Shown: one piece after another, positions 12,071-24,194 of the stretch
Layout: each line of letters opens with the position of its first letter
Numbering within the stretch: position 1 is the stretch's first letter
Assembly (NCBI GenBank): GCA_003988855.1
Contig: QYAI01000058.1
Location: 1-64,000, forward strand
DNA length: 64,000 nucleotides
Source: Arachnopeziza araneosa
Taxonomy: Eukaryota > Ascomycota > Leotiomycetes > Helotiales > Arachnopezizaceae
Reading direction: 5' to 3'
Position numbers and translations under genes: made by a program
The notes under the pieces: model-generated
Told to the model about the DNA's origin: nothing
The model's database searches: none
Seen by the model: only the letters and a program-made list of their open reading frames with translations

Positions 12071-13376
12071 GGTGAATGATGAAGAAGGAGAAGGGAGAGG
12101 GAGTGAGCGCGTTATTTCCATACGGACCCCTTGGAAATAATCGTACAGGCATTGTCCCAAAATTTCCTCAACCGTTTCTGGACACGGGCCATAGAACCTA
12201 GCATTTACTGGCTCGGGTTTGATGCTAGGCTCGTTTCGGGTGCTGATGACACTCTGAGATGTTGTGTTTGTCTTGGCACTCCTCTCCTGATGCCGTTTCT
12301 CGCCATTCTCTCGATATATGATAGCTGGTGTTGGTTTCACATGGCATGGGATTCTCTGTTGCACAAAGAGTTAGGAAAATTTCCATGTGCAACATGCATG
12401 AAGGGTCCTCGCTTACTCGCTCTGGCTCGCCATTGGTTCTCAACCATTCCGACACGTCGGATTGCCCCTGGATGCCGGCAGGGTGGGTTTGGTCACGGGA
12501 TCCTGAAAAACATTTCTAGAAGATACAGTAAGGAGATGGCGCCATCGCCATGCGAAATGAGATAGAGATAAGACATGGAGAGTTGAGGATTCGGAAAGTC
12601 CACAGAGAATGGAAGAGTTGGTCACGAGATCAAATGTCATGCTTTTTGAAATTGTCGTGAGAAACCCTTTCAACTGTACAGGAACACGGAGGAATCGATA
12701 GCCAGTCGAAGCGTAGTCAAAGACACGATAATAAAACGGGCACGACTGTAACTGTAATGGGATCACGCTTCTCTTCTTTGTAACCACAATCAAAGGTGCA
12801 CTTTGACAGGTGTGATAAGTCCCCTCAAGCATTTCCTTCGAGCTGGAGATCAGCTCAGCATTAGACGCTGGATTCCCGGAATCCCTCGCTCCGCATGCTG
12901 AATCTGGTCTGGATTTGCTGGCGATTCTTTGCCTTGAGAGGGGTCTGGGCCGTGCTGGTAGCCTCGGTGTGGAAGATCCACGACGCATTCGCCGTGGTGG
13001 CTGGATTGAAGCCATTGCAAAGTGGACGGTGAAAGCCTTCAATCCTTCAAGCCTCCTGTAGCACGAACCATCTGCATTGTGATAACATCAGCCGATCCAT
13101 GATCTCGTTCACTCTTGCTTTCCGGATGCGATGCTCGTCTTGGGTATTCTTTTCATCATTTAGAATCAGATCTTATTCTGTTGAGCTGTGAGAATCATTA
13201 TTTACATCCATCAACTCCATTGATGCATCCTCTTTCTTGGTGCTGGTTCCTCCTCTCCGGTCCATCTCTGGCCGTCTCGCCTCTTCTGTGACAATCTTTA
13301 TATCCCACGAGCAACTGCCTCTCGAAGCTCTTTGTCTTGAATGGCTTTCCGTAAACCTTTAGATTCGTGTGTCTCT
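12071..13376. promoter_or_regulatory. Upstream region of the desaturase
   Basis: About 1.3 kb lies between the desaturase start and the 3' end of the broken receptor gene. Open frames on both strands, including a 200-codon minus-strand one at 12440-13042, show no domain or plausible coding pattern. This probably holds a long desaturase leader and promoter; I can name no site. Confidence 0.4.
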
Positions 13377-14975
13377 CTATTCCTCATGGATAGTCGACTG
13401 TGTAGTCATGGTGTCTCTTCCCTTCTCCAGCTCAATGCGACTTCCCATTCCAACAATACTTGGTATTTTCGGCGCACGATCAGAAATCCAAGGTATGCTA
13501 ATCATTGGGCGACCCGATAATTTCTTGGACGAGAATCTGGAGGAGAATTTGGACGAGATTTTACTCTTCCATCTCTTCAAGAATCCCAGTCTAGTGCTAG
13601 AACCATCACTTCTTCCAAGAGACTGTGTTTCTCCACCACCTTCGCTGCTGAAGTAGTTCAGAAAGTATTTGTTCATGAGGAGTTTCACAGCTAGGAAACA
13701 AACACAAACAATAGAAAGAGACGTTTCCACTATAGAGAGCATAGCGATTCCAATGTCATCCCCTGAATTGTCAGCCAAGTATCAAGATCAGACATGCTAC
13801 TTACAATTCTGGTCAATTGAATAGCAAAAGCAAACCACGTATTTGAGATGTATCAAACTGGTAATCACGGCACTATTGATTGTCAGTCAAAGTAACAGAG
13901 AGGTCAAGACACTCGCATCAATCCAACGCTTATAACCAAAATAACCGCAAGTTTCTTGCTTGGTTTTAAGTGGAGTTTCAATATCGACGGGATTGGTAGT
14001 GCGATACAAACAAGATCCTCAACAATTGTGAAAATGGCACCAGCTAGCACGATAGCATGCGAATTGAGACAAGTTCCGGTCAAGGCGTGGTCATAAACGA
14101 AGGCAACAGGCGTGCAGAGATTGACAATCAGTAAGAAGAATGTTAAAAAATGAATGCACATTACACTCATGAGGACGAATAGAGTTCTCCTAAGCCAGGT
14201 TTGTGGAAAGATCCGGTAGTACAGGAGAAGAACGGATACTTTTGTTGTGGTTTGGACAACAACTTAGAAGAGTTCATAAATCCACATAAACTAGGCAAGT
14301 TAGACAGACCAGTGTTGTGGAATCGAACTCACCACATATAGAGACATTTAAATCTGAGTTAACATTCCAGACATGTAACCCAAAGCCCATATGGACACCC
14401 CAAACGGTGACACCCTGCATGACAAGCAAGAGGAAAGCCGCCATCAGGATGAACCAATCATCCCACCAAAACTGCCTTGAGATCGTGTAGCGCGACCAAC
14501 ATCTCAACGCAACAAATACGATGACAAGGACAGCAAAGACAAGGGTTGTCCCTAAGAGTTGAGGTTGGAGAGATGGTCTTGGTTCGCCTTCGCAAAGGAC
14601 TTGTTACGCCTTTTCGACAACTGTACCTGTGAGAAAATGATATCTAGATAAAGGACTACTTACCAACAAGTTCCGTGTAAGTACACTTTAACAGGATACA
14701 TTCCGAAATAGTCTTCTCAGCCTCGAGATTCAAACATAAACAATCGCTAAGTCAGGTGAGATTGGTCAAAGGGCAGCCATATTTTCCTAAGACTGGGAGA
14801 AAGCTTCCAAACTAAGAAGTCAGCAAGATCAGAGGATAGTCGAATGCCGCAGAAGACTTACACCGCATTGCGGGATTTTCGATATTGCAGCTTCTTTCTC
14901 TGTATCTATAGAGAACTGTGCTCCGAGGGACACCGACGATAGGATGGCAACGATGTAATAGTAGAGGAGCTTCAT
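13377..14975 (-). pseudogene. Broken CFEM-PTH11 receptor-like membrane protein gene
   Basis: Exon 1 (14975-14862) encodes a signal peptide (MKLLYYYIVAILSSVSLGA) and the CFEM start IPQCG. After a 50-nt intron, the next exon (14811-14664) carries the CFEM cysteines, including DCLCLN and SECILLKC. Further exons give the fungal rhodopsin/PTH11 seven-helix region (WWDDWFILMAAF near 14480, LCTPVAFVYDH near 14110) and a basic cytoplasmic tail ending at 13377. The frame is interrupted by TGA at 14752-14754 in CFEM and TAA at 14264-14266 in the third helix region. I found no intron that removes either. A further in-frame TAA at 14604-14606 might be skipped by a different acceptor. One expected CFEM cysteine also appears to be serine. 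The rest is well preserved, so the damage looks recent. PTH11-type proteins are surface receptors; this copy is probably non-functional. Confidence 0.75.
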
Positions 14976-16148
14976 TTTGTAGGTAAAGAGCATGAAAGAG
15001 TTTGGAAACTGGGGCGCGCTTCGTTTTCAAACAATGGATCTGGGGCTGAACTTGGATCCCCACAAGGATCGAGCAATTACTTATTGGAGAACCGTGAGCA
15101 CGGACGAGGGGTTCGTAAGAAGTCGTGTGGGTGGATAGCGGTGAACTCTGTCGTGTCATTCGATGTATGGGAAGTTAAGGATTCATCACAGCTGGAACGC
15201 CAAGATCGAGAGGCTGCAGCTACATTAATGCGGGGAGAAGAATTATACTTAGTAATGAAATAGTAGAATCAATCTACGGCGTATCCTAGTCTGCCCCGGC
15301 GTAAAGGACTTAGTAGTTTAGCAAAGATCAAAACGCGCTGATTCATTCATTTATGCTTGAAGTCCACTTGATAGCTTACTGGTCAGTAAGACACCCGCCG
15401 CGACGAATTAAACATGGTCGAGACCTGGAACAGACCAAGAAGGTTTCTGGTTCCTGGTAAATGCTGGGGAGACGATGGTTACCATTCAGGGAGACAGGTA
15501 ACCTTAATCTTGAAGTCTGTCTGGTTTGAAATATGACTGGTGATCATGTCCACTTTGATTCAGGTACGAGATTGGCAGGGAAGTGCTCTGGAGAATTTAC
15601 ACTTTCCCTTCTCCCCTGCCATTCCGCGTCTTCCCTCCCAGCCGCCTGCACGTTCTCTCGATTGCGCACAGCATTAGCACGGACGTGGACGCTTGTGGCT
15701 GATGTCAAACAACCAAGATTCGTCATGCGCCAAATCGTCCATCCTGCAGAGTGAGAGTCGCCCGAAGGAGATCAATTCACGGTCGGGCGTGCCGATCAGA
15801 GAGCGAGAGAAAACACAGGGAGTGTATCGGTCTTGGAAACCTCCAATCAATATCTGAGAGCTTGGATTCACAGGGGAGAAATCGAGTGTTCAAGAAGCAC
15901 TGCACACAGAGCGCGGGGTGGAAATATTGAAGGGCTTTCGAAATGTCGAAAAGAGTAAGAGAATGGGAGAATCAACCGGAGGAAAGGATATCGTCTGCAA
16001 ATGAGGGCTTGAGAGTCACCCTCCATCGAAAGAAACAACAGTAGAACAAAGGCAGATCAGCTTTGAGGTGGGTGGAAGCCGCCAGAGTGGGAAGTCTGCG
16101 CGTAAAGATTCCTTTCCATCCAATCTGCCAGCCTCTCATAAACATATC

Positions 16149-16191
16149 CTTATATATCTGATCCTTATGTATCTGATCCTTATGTATCTGC
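16149..16191. repeat. Short tandem repeat, 15-bp unit
   Basis: Nearly three copies of ATCTGATCCTTATGT stand head to tail. It lies about 20 bp upstream of the ATG of the small frame at 16213. No function is evident. Confidence 0.7.
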
Positions 16192-16212
16192 TACAGTGCT
16201 TTTCGGTGGACC

Positions 16213-16563
16213 ATGAAATCTCGTGGCGTGAACGGTCGTTCCGTCAGCCTTGAGGGACTCGATTTGACGTCGCAAGTTTTCATCAGCACAATGTCGGCAG
16301 TCAATCGGAGTCTACCTTTCGATCAGTTAAGCACCGATGAAATAGTAGAGAGAGAGCTTACAAATGAGAGCATTGTTGAGAAGAAAAAGGAAGGAAACGA
16401 TATCGAGATCGATATCGCAATGTCACCTGGAAACCTCGCTAAAATGATTTTTGGTTCGGTATTCAGTACAACAACGAAGGTATATATGTATATCACGCTT
16501 ATTATTGTCTCTCAATTCGCAATCAATTCCCTCTTCTTCATAGCTTGCCTGAGCGTCTTCTGA
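16213..16563 (+). CDS. Possible small membrane protein, unrecognised (116 aa)
   Basis: This ATG-started frame encodes an acidic and basic middle (ERELTNESIVEKKKEG) followed by one strongly hydrophobic C-terminal stretch (MYITLIIVSQFAINSLFF) that could be a tail anchor. I recognise no family, and the frame may be chance. It stands alone in a gene-poor region. Confidence 0.25.
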   Translation: MKSRGVNGRSVSLEGLDLTSQVFISTMSAVNRSLPFDQLSTDEIVERELTNESIVEKKKEGNDIEIDIAMSPGNLAKMIFGSVFSTTTKVYMYITLIIVSQFAINSLFFIACLSVF

Positions 16564-18428
16564 AATTCAAGACATGCGCCGAATCACGCATGGTTATGCA
16601 CACCATCACACAATCGTGAAATTCGGCTCGTCCGCGACAGAAACACTGCATCTTGACGAATGCTTCTCAGCATATTCCTCTTGTCCCTAATGACAGTCTT
16701 CGATGGATGATCATGGAAAACACTCATCCCGCTCACTTCTCACCTTAGTTCATACCCAAGCGCAGGTGTTGAAGCCTAGGACTAATATCCACCCGCTTCT
16801 TCATCTTCTCCTTTTTCAGATCCAATTCTTCCATTCCATCACTAGGTGCGCTCTCAAAAATATACCGAGTACTTCATTGCGTGTGGGTTTATGCATTTCA
16901 TATTAACGGCCTGACAGTGATCCTGTCTCTCTAGTCGAATAGGAAATCGGGTGCAAACGAATGTGTGAACCGGTTCTGAGAGATGAGATTTGGGAAATTC
17001 ACCAGATTGACCAGCATATCTTATGCTTGAACATTAACCTGATCAGCTGTAGGATACATAGAGTAGAGATATGTTTCTATCAAATTCAAGAATTATCGTT
17101 TTATCTACCCCATGAAAGACAGACTTTCCGTGAAAAGAATTTAGTATTTGGCCATATTTCAGAGGGACGGCTTTAACGTGGCCTGTACTTTCTAATGTGA
17201 GCATAAGAGCAGCGATATCTTTTCCTATTTTGACAGATCGGAGACTTTTATTGTCAGCAACTCAACGTTCTTGCTATTTAGATCTTCCACCAGGCCCTCA
17301 ATGTTGATGAAATCGGATACCTGAGCAGTCATTGTAAGAATTACTGAGTTCTGCAAGACTCTTTCAGATGCAGCAGTGCTTCCTTCGTACTCAAGATCAT
17401 AGGCGAAAGGAGTTGAGATACAAAGGATACATCCAGCTACAACAACAGCCCAGAACCACTCGATGGATTCTTGATGATTGTGGGAATGAGAAGAATGACG
17501 GACGATTGATAATGTTGAGTTGCTGCAGATAGCTTGCCTCTAAGTTTTCTGAACGAAATAAATTTGATACGTCATTTCCCGCCAATCTGGTTGAGCTTTC
17601 CAAGAGAGTATACCGAGATGCCATAATGTGATGAGGTTTCTGCTCTCTTTCAAGCAGTTCGCATAGATTGGGCATTGACTCTGAAGACAGGCACATCAAT
17701 ATTTGAAAGACGTAGTTATAAATTGACTTGAAGCACAGGCCTAAAGCAAGACATCTCAAAATTTCGTTTGAGACCTCTGGCTTCGCATCCTTGGGCGAAT
17801 TTTGAATGTTGTCAATGCACACTCTGCTAGACTGGAGACGCTCTTCGAGTCCTTGGGAACTTTGACAATAAAGTAAGTAAAGCGACTTGCCTAGCAATAT
17901 TGTGAAGTAAAGGATGGACTTAACAATCAACCGACCTTCGGAAATCAAAGTATCTTATCGAGGTAGATGATCTTTCTTTATAGAAAGTTAAGGATTCGAC
18001 CTTGAAAGCCGCCTCGACTTGAGTCAGAGAGTGGCATCTAGTCAAGTTCAAATTAGAGTCCTCCAAATGTGGAATGATCGTGTAGCGAGAAACTACAGGT
18101 TACATTAAACGGCAGAAATGGCATATTTTATATATTGAGCAGCACCTCTTGGAAAGGGAAATTGAAATTGATGAACTGTTAAAGTTGGTTCCCCTATAAT
18201 TGCTTTGAGTGGCTGTGTTGATATGAGACAGCTAAATGATGAGTTAGAAGATCGCAAGAAATTACAAGTCACGCGCAAGAGTTCAAGTGTTTTTGAACGA
18301 AATGCTATCCATACCATGCTTGCCCACAAGCTCCGACCGCCCCTCCAATTATTAAACCCGTGATACAACCAAACTCCCCATGCCGCCAAAACACCATCCA
18401 AAAAACCTATCCCAAATATGTATACCAA

Positions 18429-19767
18429 TTACCGTTGGCTTGCATTACTCTGCCTTCTCGCCCCCATAGGACCGCCACCAACCTGTATTCCTCCCATTCC
18501 ATACACACTCTCCCTTCTCCCCCAACTCCCATCCATATCCACATCATCATCTTGAGTTCTCACTCTGAAGATATTGACCGTAAACCCATTCGTTGCTTGT
18601 TGTAACTGTTCTCTTAATCGTTCTCGTAGGTATTTCTTCTCGATCGGTATATGCAAGAGAGGTTGGACAACAGGTTGTGGATTCCAGTTCGTGAGACCAT
18701 GCATAACCGACGTAAGTTCTTCGTCTGAATCTACAGGGCCGAGAGCAGCGTCGGGATCTTCGAGGGGAGCATTGGCATCTATTGCTGCTTCTACAAGAGG
18801 GTCAGAGTGTTCAACTTAAGGGAATAGGAGACATACTTTGCTGTTTTGCTTGATTCTTCTTCTGATAAGCCGCCAGTAACATGTCGTAAGGTAGTGATCT
18901 TCCAGCTACAGCTCTTTTGGCGCCCATAGAATGCGATTTACAAGTTAGTGATCTTGCGCAAGGAACGCCATCTTTGATGACACCACATTGCCGTTCAACA
19001 TCGACCGGGCCTTCATTTGATTAGCCAGACGCAAGGCGGCAGATAAATGAAACAGACCTTTTGTCTTGGGCACCTTAACCTTAACCTCTTCTACTTTTTT
19101 CTTCTTCTTGACACTCTTCTCTCCAGCCATTCCAGCCTCGTCAACCTTCCTCTTCTTTCCTTTCCCCTCCACAACCTTCTTCCCCGCTCCCTTCCCATCC
19201 GCCTCGTCATCACTCGCATCTTCTTTCCCTTCAGCTATTCTCTTCTCTTTTTCTCTGGCCTCCTTGGCTTCCTTCTTCTTCTGCGCCTTCTCCCTCTTCA
19301 TCTTGTTACAATTTGCAACATGCCCCGCCGCCACAGTCTTCAATATCATCTTCTTGCAGATGGTGCATTTCGTGAGGTCAGGACTATCTTCCAGTGGACG
19401 ACCAGTCGGGAAAGTTTCTTTCGCGGAGTCATCGAGTTGGTTGACTACAGGACCAGGAGAAGCCGGGACACTACTCGCGGGGGTCGCGCTACCAGTCTTC
19501 TTCTTGTCGTCTACAGATATTAGCATTCGTTCATTCCATTACGAACAAACTAACCATCAACTACACTCCCATCTCGCCAGTTCCCAGGTTTATTGTGTTT
19601 CAGAGGAGGCTTCTTTAATTTTACGGTCCCGCCGCCAATTTTGCCATCCTTTCCAACCGTCTTCTTTGTCGTCGTAACTTTGATCGTGGACTCGTCGTCG
19701 GAACCTGGAGCTGTATTAGCCATTTGGCGCCTCTGACCGTCGAGAGAAGAATACCTTTGGAAGCCAT
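18429..19767 (-). CDS. SGF73: SAGA complex subunit Sgf73 / ataxin-7 type, SCA7 domain (385 aa)
   Basis: The model has five exons: 19767-19755, 19710-19555, 19510-19058, 19010-18837 and 18790-18429. Introns are 44-47 nt, and the first exon is only 13 nt. The N-terminal zinc-binding motif (CTICKK...GHVANC, about residues 104-123) follows PTGRPLEDSPDL. A Lys/Glu-rich stretch comes next, then the SCA7 domain in exon 4 (about residues 208-265) with CGV, CARSLTCKSHS and GRSLPYDMLL. Sgf73 anchors the deubiquitinase module (Ubp8, Sgf11, Sus1) to SAGA and helps remove ubiquitin from histone H2B; this is known for the yeast and human proteins and inferred here. Joining the exons is essential, because the middle part in one frame reads as an unrelated tail. 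The SCA7 match is strong. Confidence 0.95.
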
Positions 19768-20481
19768 GATATACACAGGCTGAGACGCGATCGCAAGATA
19801 GAATTGACGTCGCGATGAGGCCACAAGGCTACGATACTCGACCTTGCCGATTTCAGCCTGGTACCAGGAGAGTCACAAAAATTTAATATATAAAAATTAA
19901 TAGAAAAGACTAAAGCTAGTGGTTTTCATAAGAGTTTGAAAAGAATTTTGATACACATTCATTGCTAAAAGGGCTAGATGATCCTAAAATCACATGATGT
20001 CATGCTACCTCTGAGGACTGACAATACACGGATTTTTTCGGATCAATCGTCTAAAACGTATGCTGGAACTCTCTTTCTGGCTCTCAAGTATGTCACTATC
20101 AGCCATAAAATTCGTAAAATTCGAAGTAGCGGAGGACAAAGACATGTTAATCACGTGACCTTGGCACCTTTGAGACAGATCATCATCAGTGAAGAATGAA
20201 CCAATCAAGAATATCTCCACATTAGACCCATATAATATCGCCGCCTAGACTCCATAGCAGCAGTTTACTAGAGCATGTAGTTCTTTTTGTATGATCTGAT
20301 ATTTTTTAGTCAACTAAATACTAGTAACATCTAAAAGACAACTTAAAGGGACAAGTTCAATGCCCACATTAAATCCTTCAACTTCATGCTTGTTTACAAT
20401 AGTTTCGACTCTCAAAATTCACAAGCCGCCATGCATACTTTTGGCAATACCCTACGAATTTGCGACCATATTGGTCAACGA
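19768..20481. other. Intergenic, AT-rich, no gene seen
   Basis: About 700 bases between the Sgf73 start and the 3' end of the MFS transporter. It begins with the Sgf73 promoter and turns AT-rich from about 19870. No coding signal was found. Confidence 0.5.
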
Positions 20482-22221
20482 TCAACTCCGTACAGCAAGT
20501 TCAATCACTTCTTCGTCTCTCTTTTTCTTCTGCTTTGGCACCAAGACCCACAACGCTGACATGCCGACTAACAATCCAAGAACAACAGGTTGCAACGTCT
20601 TAACTCCCTTAGTCTGCGCTAAAGCCCCAACAGCGAATGGTAACACCGCACCTCTGTACTTTAATTAGCATAGTAATAAAAATTGATTATGGAAGTCCAA
20701 AGTCTAGGATCTGTTCGCATTTGCAGAGATACGCAAAAGACACTTAGTTCTCCAGTTTCTGAAATATTTCCCACACTCTCTGGGGTTCCGAGGAGAGAAA
20801 TTCAGTTATGAGAAAAGGACCTACCCGCTGCCACCAATCGCTGTTCCATATCCTACGCACTTGACGTGAAGATGTCTAGGCAAGAGTTTTGTCATGAGCA
20901 CAATTGCAGTGGGATATATTGGACCCATGAAAAAACCAAGCAGTGCCACAGCTAAGGCTGATACCACCAAACTTGGGACCAGCCAGAAGATGAGTTCTAC
21001 ACCGACTGTGATGCCTAGGTAGAAGCAAACCGAGCGGAATTCACCTAGATATGCTGTCAAGAAAGAAAGTCCCAATCGGCCAGCCGTCATTCCAGCCCAG
21101 AAACCAGTAGATGTTGAAGCTGCAGTGATGGAGGTTGCATGACGGACTGAAGTTAGAAATGTTATAATCCACCCACCTAGACTGACTTCTGCACCAACAT
21201 AAGCGAAAAGGAAGATTGCAAACATCCAGGTCAGTTTATTCCCAAGGGCTTCTCGAGTCCGTCCAGATTTAGCGTTCGGATTACGAGGGTTTTCGGCTTG
21301 GTAAACCTTTCCGGTCTGCTCCCAGAATGTGATGGTGGAGACAAGGAGCTCAATTGCAGAGAATGCGATCATGATATAATGAAAATAATACCATTCAACA
21401 TGGCTTTTTTCTACAAGCGCGGTTGTGATGAGAGGAGCTATGGTAGCTCCGAGGGAATAGCAAGCCTGAAGAAAACCAGAGACTTGATTCGCATTTACCA
21501 TGTTACCAATCCAGGAACTCCAGGCGGCATCCACGATGCCATTACCGAAACCGACAAAGATAAATACAACCACAAGGACAGGGTATGGTGGATGGGTTGC
21601 CTAGAGATTCAGTAAGGAGTTGGGATGGAGAGGAGAACGTACGAGAATAATATATGGAATCAGATGACAGCTTGGTCCAAGGATGGCTATTCCTCGTTGA
21701 CCAAAGTGCATATGAATATAGTCATTGGCCAGGGAGGCAAGGGAGAATCCAACAAAGGGAGAGAGGAAAATAAGCGATACGACGGTGTAGGTTAAGTTGT
21801 AATAACTTTCGAGGAGCGGGACCAGAGCCTGTACCCAATTAATTTGATATTCTCAAAAAGCTCGCTTTTCTTCTATAATCCAGACTCATTTTATCGTTTT
21901 CCATGTCGCACCAATAAATAGTTTTGGTTGTAAAGGGACAAATTCGTGCGACTTGAGGATTCAACTCACGCCCAATGAACCATCACCCATACCCAGGATG
22001 AAGAATGTCCAGAACGAGGCAAAGACTCGGTACATGTTTATGCTGGGAGAGTTCCATTTCTGCAGGGCGTCAACAGCACTTGGGGGTGGTTCTCGACCGC
22101 CACCTGGACCCAGAACGAATTGATCTTGGCCATTGCTTTTAGTTTCAGGAACAAAGATTGTCGAAGGATCAAGAGGCGTCGATGTGCTAGAGCCAGCCTC
22201 GGTGATTGTACAGGTCGACAT
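20482..22221 (-). CDS. MFS transporter, fucose-permease/FHS type (Bsc6-like, 461 aa)
   Basis: The model has four exons: 22221-21970, 21828-21643, 21600-20825 and 20653-20482, with introns of 141, 42 and 171 nt. The joined protein has a soluble N-terminus of about 65 residues and then about 12 hydrophobic helices. Features include GMGDGSLGALVPLLE in helix 1, FVGFGNGIVDAAWSSWIG in the first half, and GFFMGPIYPTAIVLMTK near the end, all usual for this branch. The family resembles yeast Bsc6 and bacterial sugar permeases; the substrate is unknown. It is divergent from a second MFS gene starting at 22752. The long last intron is the least certain part; without it the protein would lack its final helices. 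Confidence 0.88.
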
Positions 22222-22751
22222 TTTGGGGGATGGTTCCCACTGGCCCTCCTCCGCATTCTTTTTATATCCCACTCTCGCTGTAGTGCTCGCTGTGTTACCC
22301 CGGCTCCTCACCTAATCTAGCTTGCAGATCTCGCATTAAATCTGTCCTGAGCGACCGGCAGTGACTCAACCTGCTTATTGCTTACCCAAATGAGCCTGTC
22401 AGAAGATATCTGGTGAGCTCAAGCTCCGAAGTTTTGCCAGACCGATCGGACTTCAATTTGACCATGATTACTTGCTTGCCCAGAACATCGCTCGTCTCTG
22501 AATCTGATTTTTTTTTCACAAATCGATATTAGTCTTGAGTGAAACATGTCCAGTGGCGCTCGTCCCGTTCCGTGATGACGCACCGCCCTTGACGATCGAA
22601 GTTTCTTCGTGCAACTTGCCGCCCTCTGTACAACAACAAGAAGAATTTAATCTTAATGTCATTTGGTGACAGAGTACTTATACTAGCATGTTTACACCTT
22701 AAAGTTGTTGGACCTCGCTGCAGATAATTCTCTGCGCTATCCACACTCATC
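22222..22751. promoter_or_regulatory. Shared divergent promoter of two MFS transporters
   Basis: These 530 bases separate divergent start codons. A run of nine T residues lies near 22508. I can identify no specific regulator site. Confidence 0.4.
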
Positions 22752-24194
22752 ATGGCATCCACTCTCCCTTTTGGCTTGAAATGGCGCTCCTCAACAGCAT
22801 ATATCCTCACCACGTTGAGTATAGCCATGTTTACCGACCTCTTCCTCTACGGTATCATCATCCCAATCCTGCCCTTCATTCTCAGCGATCGTCTTTCCCT
22901 GCTGCACTCAGAGATTCAATCAGCAACCTCCCTCCTTCTCGCCTCATTCGCTTTCGCGTCCGTATTCTTCTCCCTCCCAGCAGGCATCATAGCGGACAAG
23001 TTACCCTCTCGTCAATTACCTTTCCTATCAGGCTTATTGGCTTTGTTCGGCGCCACGGTCCTCCTGTGGCTGGGACAAAGCTTTGGCGTTCTGATCCTAG
23101 CCAGGGTTCTTCAAGGACTCGCAGGCGCCATTGTCTGGTCAATAGGCCTTGCTCTTATCGTTGACACCGTTGGGAGCCAGAATCTAGGGACCGCTATCGG
23201 CTCTATCTTTGGAGTGATATGTGTTGGAGAGCTTGTCGCCCCAGTCCTCGGAGGTGTTGTATACGATAAAGCCGGTTCAGGAGCAGTTTTCGGAATGGGC
23301 TTTGCTTTACTGGCAGTGGATTTTGTGATGCGGCTGCTCGTGGTGGAGAAGAAAGTCGCTGCTCGCTATAGACTAAAGGTCGGCTTGCAGTCTTCTACTT
23401 CTTCAGCAGCAAATGAAGGAGAGAACGAAAACTCACCCCTCCTCGCCAACCCCTCCAAACCCTCACCAGCTGATCTCGATGCGTGGAAAATCCCCCAAGA
23501 TATCGCCAGTACCTACCACAAACTCCCCATCCTCTACACACTCACCAATCCTCGACTGCAAATCTCCCTCTTCCTCACTTTTACCCATGCTTGCCTCCTA
23601 GGATCATTCGACGCAACAGTTCCCACCGAGGCCGCAGACCTCTTCGGCTTTACCTCTCTCCAAGCCGGGCTACTATTCGTCCCCCTGGTCCTCCCCTATC
23701 TTGTGCTCGGCCCTCTCTGCGGGAGATTTGTCGACCGGGCCGGCCCAAAACCAGCCGCCACCATCGGGCTCTTCATGATGATCCCACCCCTTCTCTGCCT
23801 GCGGATCCCTCACGCCGTCCCTGCAGGAGCGAATTCCAACGTCGAGATCGCCAAGTTTGCTGTGATTCTCGGAGCTGCCAGCTTGGGGATGGCATTAATC
23901 AACTCACCTGCACTGGTGGAATCAAGCTATCTGATAGACCAATACCACCTCGCCAACCCCGGATTCTTTGGCCCAGAAGGCCCGTATGCTCAACTATATG
24001 CCATGAACTCGGTCTTTTTCTCATTGGGATTGACGGTGGGTCCCCTGGCTGCGGGCGCGTTGAGAGATACGATCGGCTATGGGAACCTGAATGCTGTGTG
24101 CGCGGGGTTGTGTGCTGCGGTCGGTTTGTTGTGCTTTCGATATCTGGGCGGTCCTCCACCTCAAAATCTGGGGTCAATATTTAGAAGCAAATGA
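22752..24194 (+). CDS. MFS drug/amine transporter, DHA1-like (480 aa)
   Basis: A single exon encodes 12 predicted hydrophobic helices in two halves joined by a polar loop (about residues 210-255, rich in Ser, Asn and Glu). The first half has the MFS motif A region GIIADKLPSRQ and the motif C-like segment LGGVVYDKAG. The second half repeats the pattern with GPLCGRFVDRAGPKP. The layout resembles fungal vesicular-amine-like multidrug exporters at the plasma or vacuolar membrane; the substrate is not readable. It is transcribed away from the FHS-type transporter, so the two could be co-regulated. The stop at 24194 falls after a basic tail (FRSK). No sign of damage. Confidence 0.9.
   Translation: MASTLPFGLKWRSSTAYILTTLSIAMFTDLFLYGIIIPILPFILSDRLSLLHSEIQSATSLLLASFAFASVFFSLPAGIIADKLPSRQLPFLSGLLALFGATVLLWLGQSFGVLILARVLQGLAGAIVWSIGLALIVDTVGSQNLGTAIGSIFGVICVGELVAPVLGGVVYDKAGSGAVFGMGFALLAVDFVMRLLVVEKKVAARYRLKVGLQSSTSSAANEGENENSPLLANPSKPSPADLDAWKIPQDIASTYHKLPILYTLTNPRLQISLFLTFTHACLLGSFDATVPTEAADLFGFTSLQAGLLFVPLVLPYLVLGPLCGRFVDRAGPKPAATIGLFMMIPPLLCLRIPHAVPAGANSNVEIAKFAVILGAASLGMALINSPALVESSYLIDQYHLANPGFFGPEGPYAQLYAMNSVFFSLGLTVGPLAAGALRDTIGYGNLNAVCAGLCAAVGLLCFRYLGGPPPQNLGSIFRSK

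Larger units (their letters stand above)
14976..18428. other. Gene-poor region upstream of the broken receptor
   Basis: About 3.4 kb holds no gene I can support firmly. It contains scattered open frames on both strands, one listed separately (16213-16563), and a short tandem repeat near 16149. Base composition swings from mixed at 15.4-16.1 kb to AT-rich at 17-18 kb. The last few hundred bases are the 3' flank of the Sgf73 gene. Confidence 0.4.

Noticed and set aside
12071..12364. In-frame N-terminal extension of the desaturase
   Set aside because: It begins with TTG and resembles no desaturase N-terminus; the ATG at 12070 gives the family's usual start and length.
12440..13042. 200-codon minus-strand frame upstream of the desaturase
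   Set aside because: No domain, no plausible splice sites and unusual Ser/Arg/Pro composition; more likely leader or intergenic DNA.
17397..17948. 183-codon minus-strand frame
   Set aside because: It opens with TTG, has no recognisable family and sits in AT-rich sequence; it may be a remnant but cannot be supported.
19047..19677. Plus-strand Phe/Leu/Ser-rich frames of 158 and 203 codons
   Set aside because: They are the complement of the Lys/Glu-rich part of SGF73, so their hydrophobicity is an artefact.
23483..24184. 233-codon plus-strand frame inside the DHA1-like transporter
   Set aside because: It is a shifted-frame shadow, rich in Arg, Pro and Ser, within a clearly coding gene.
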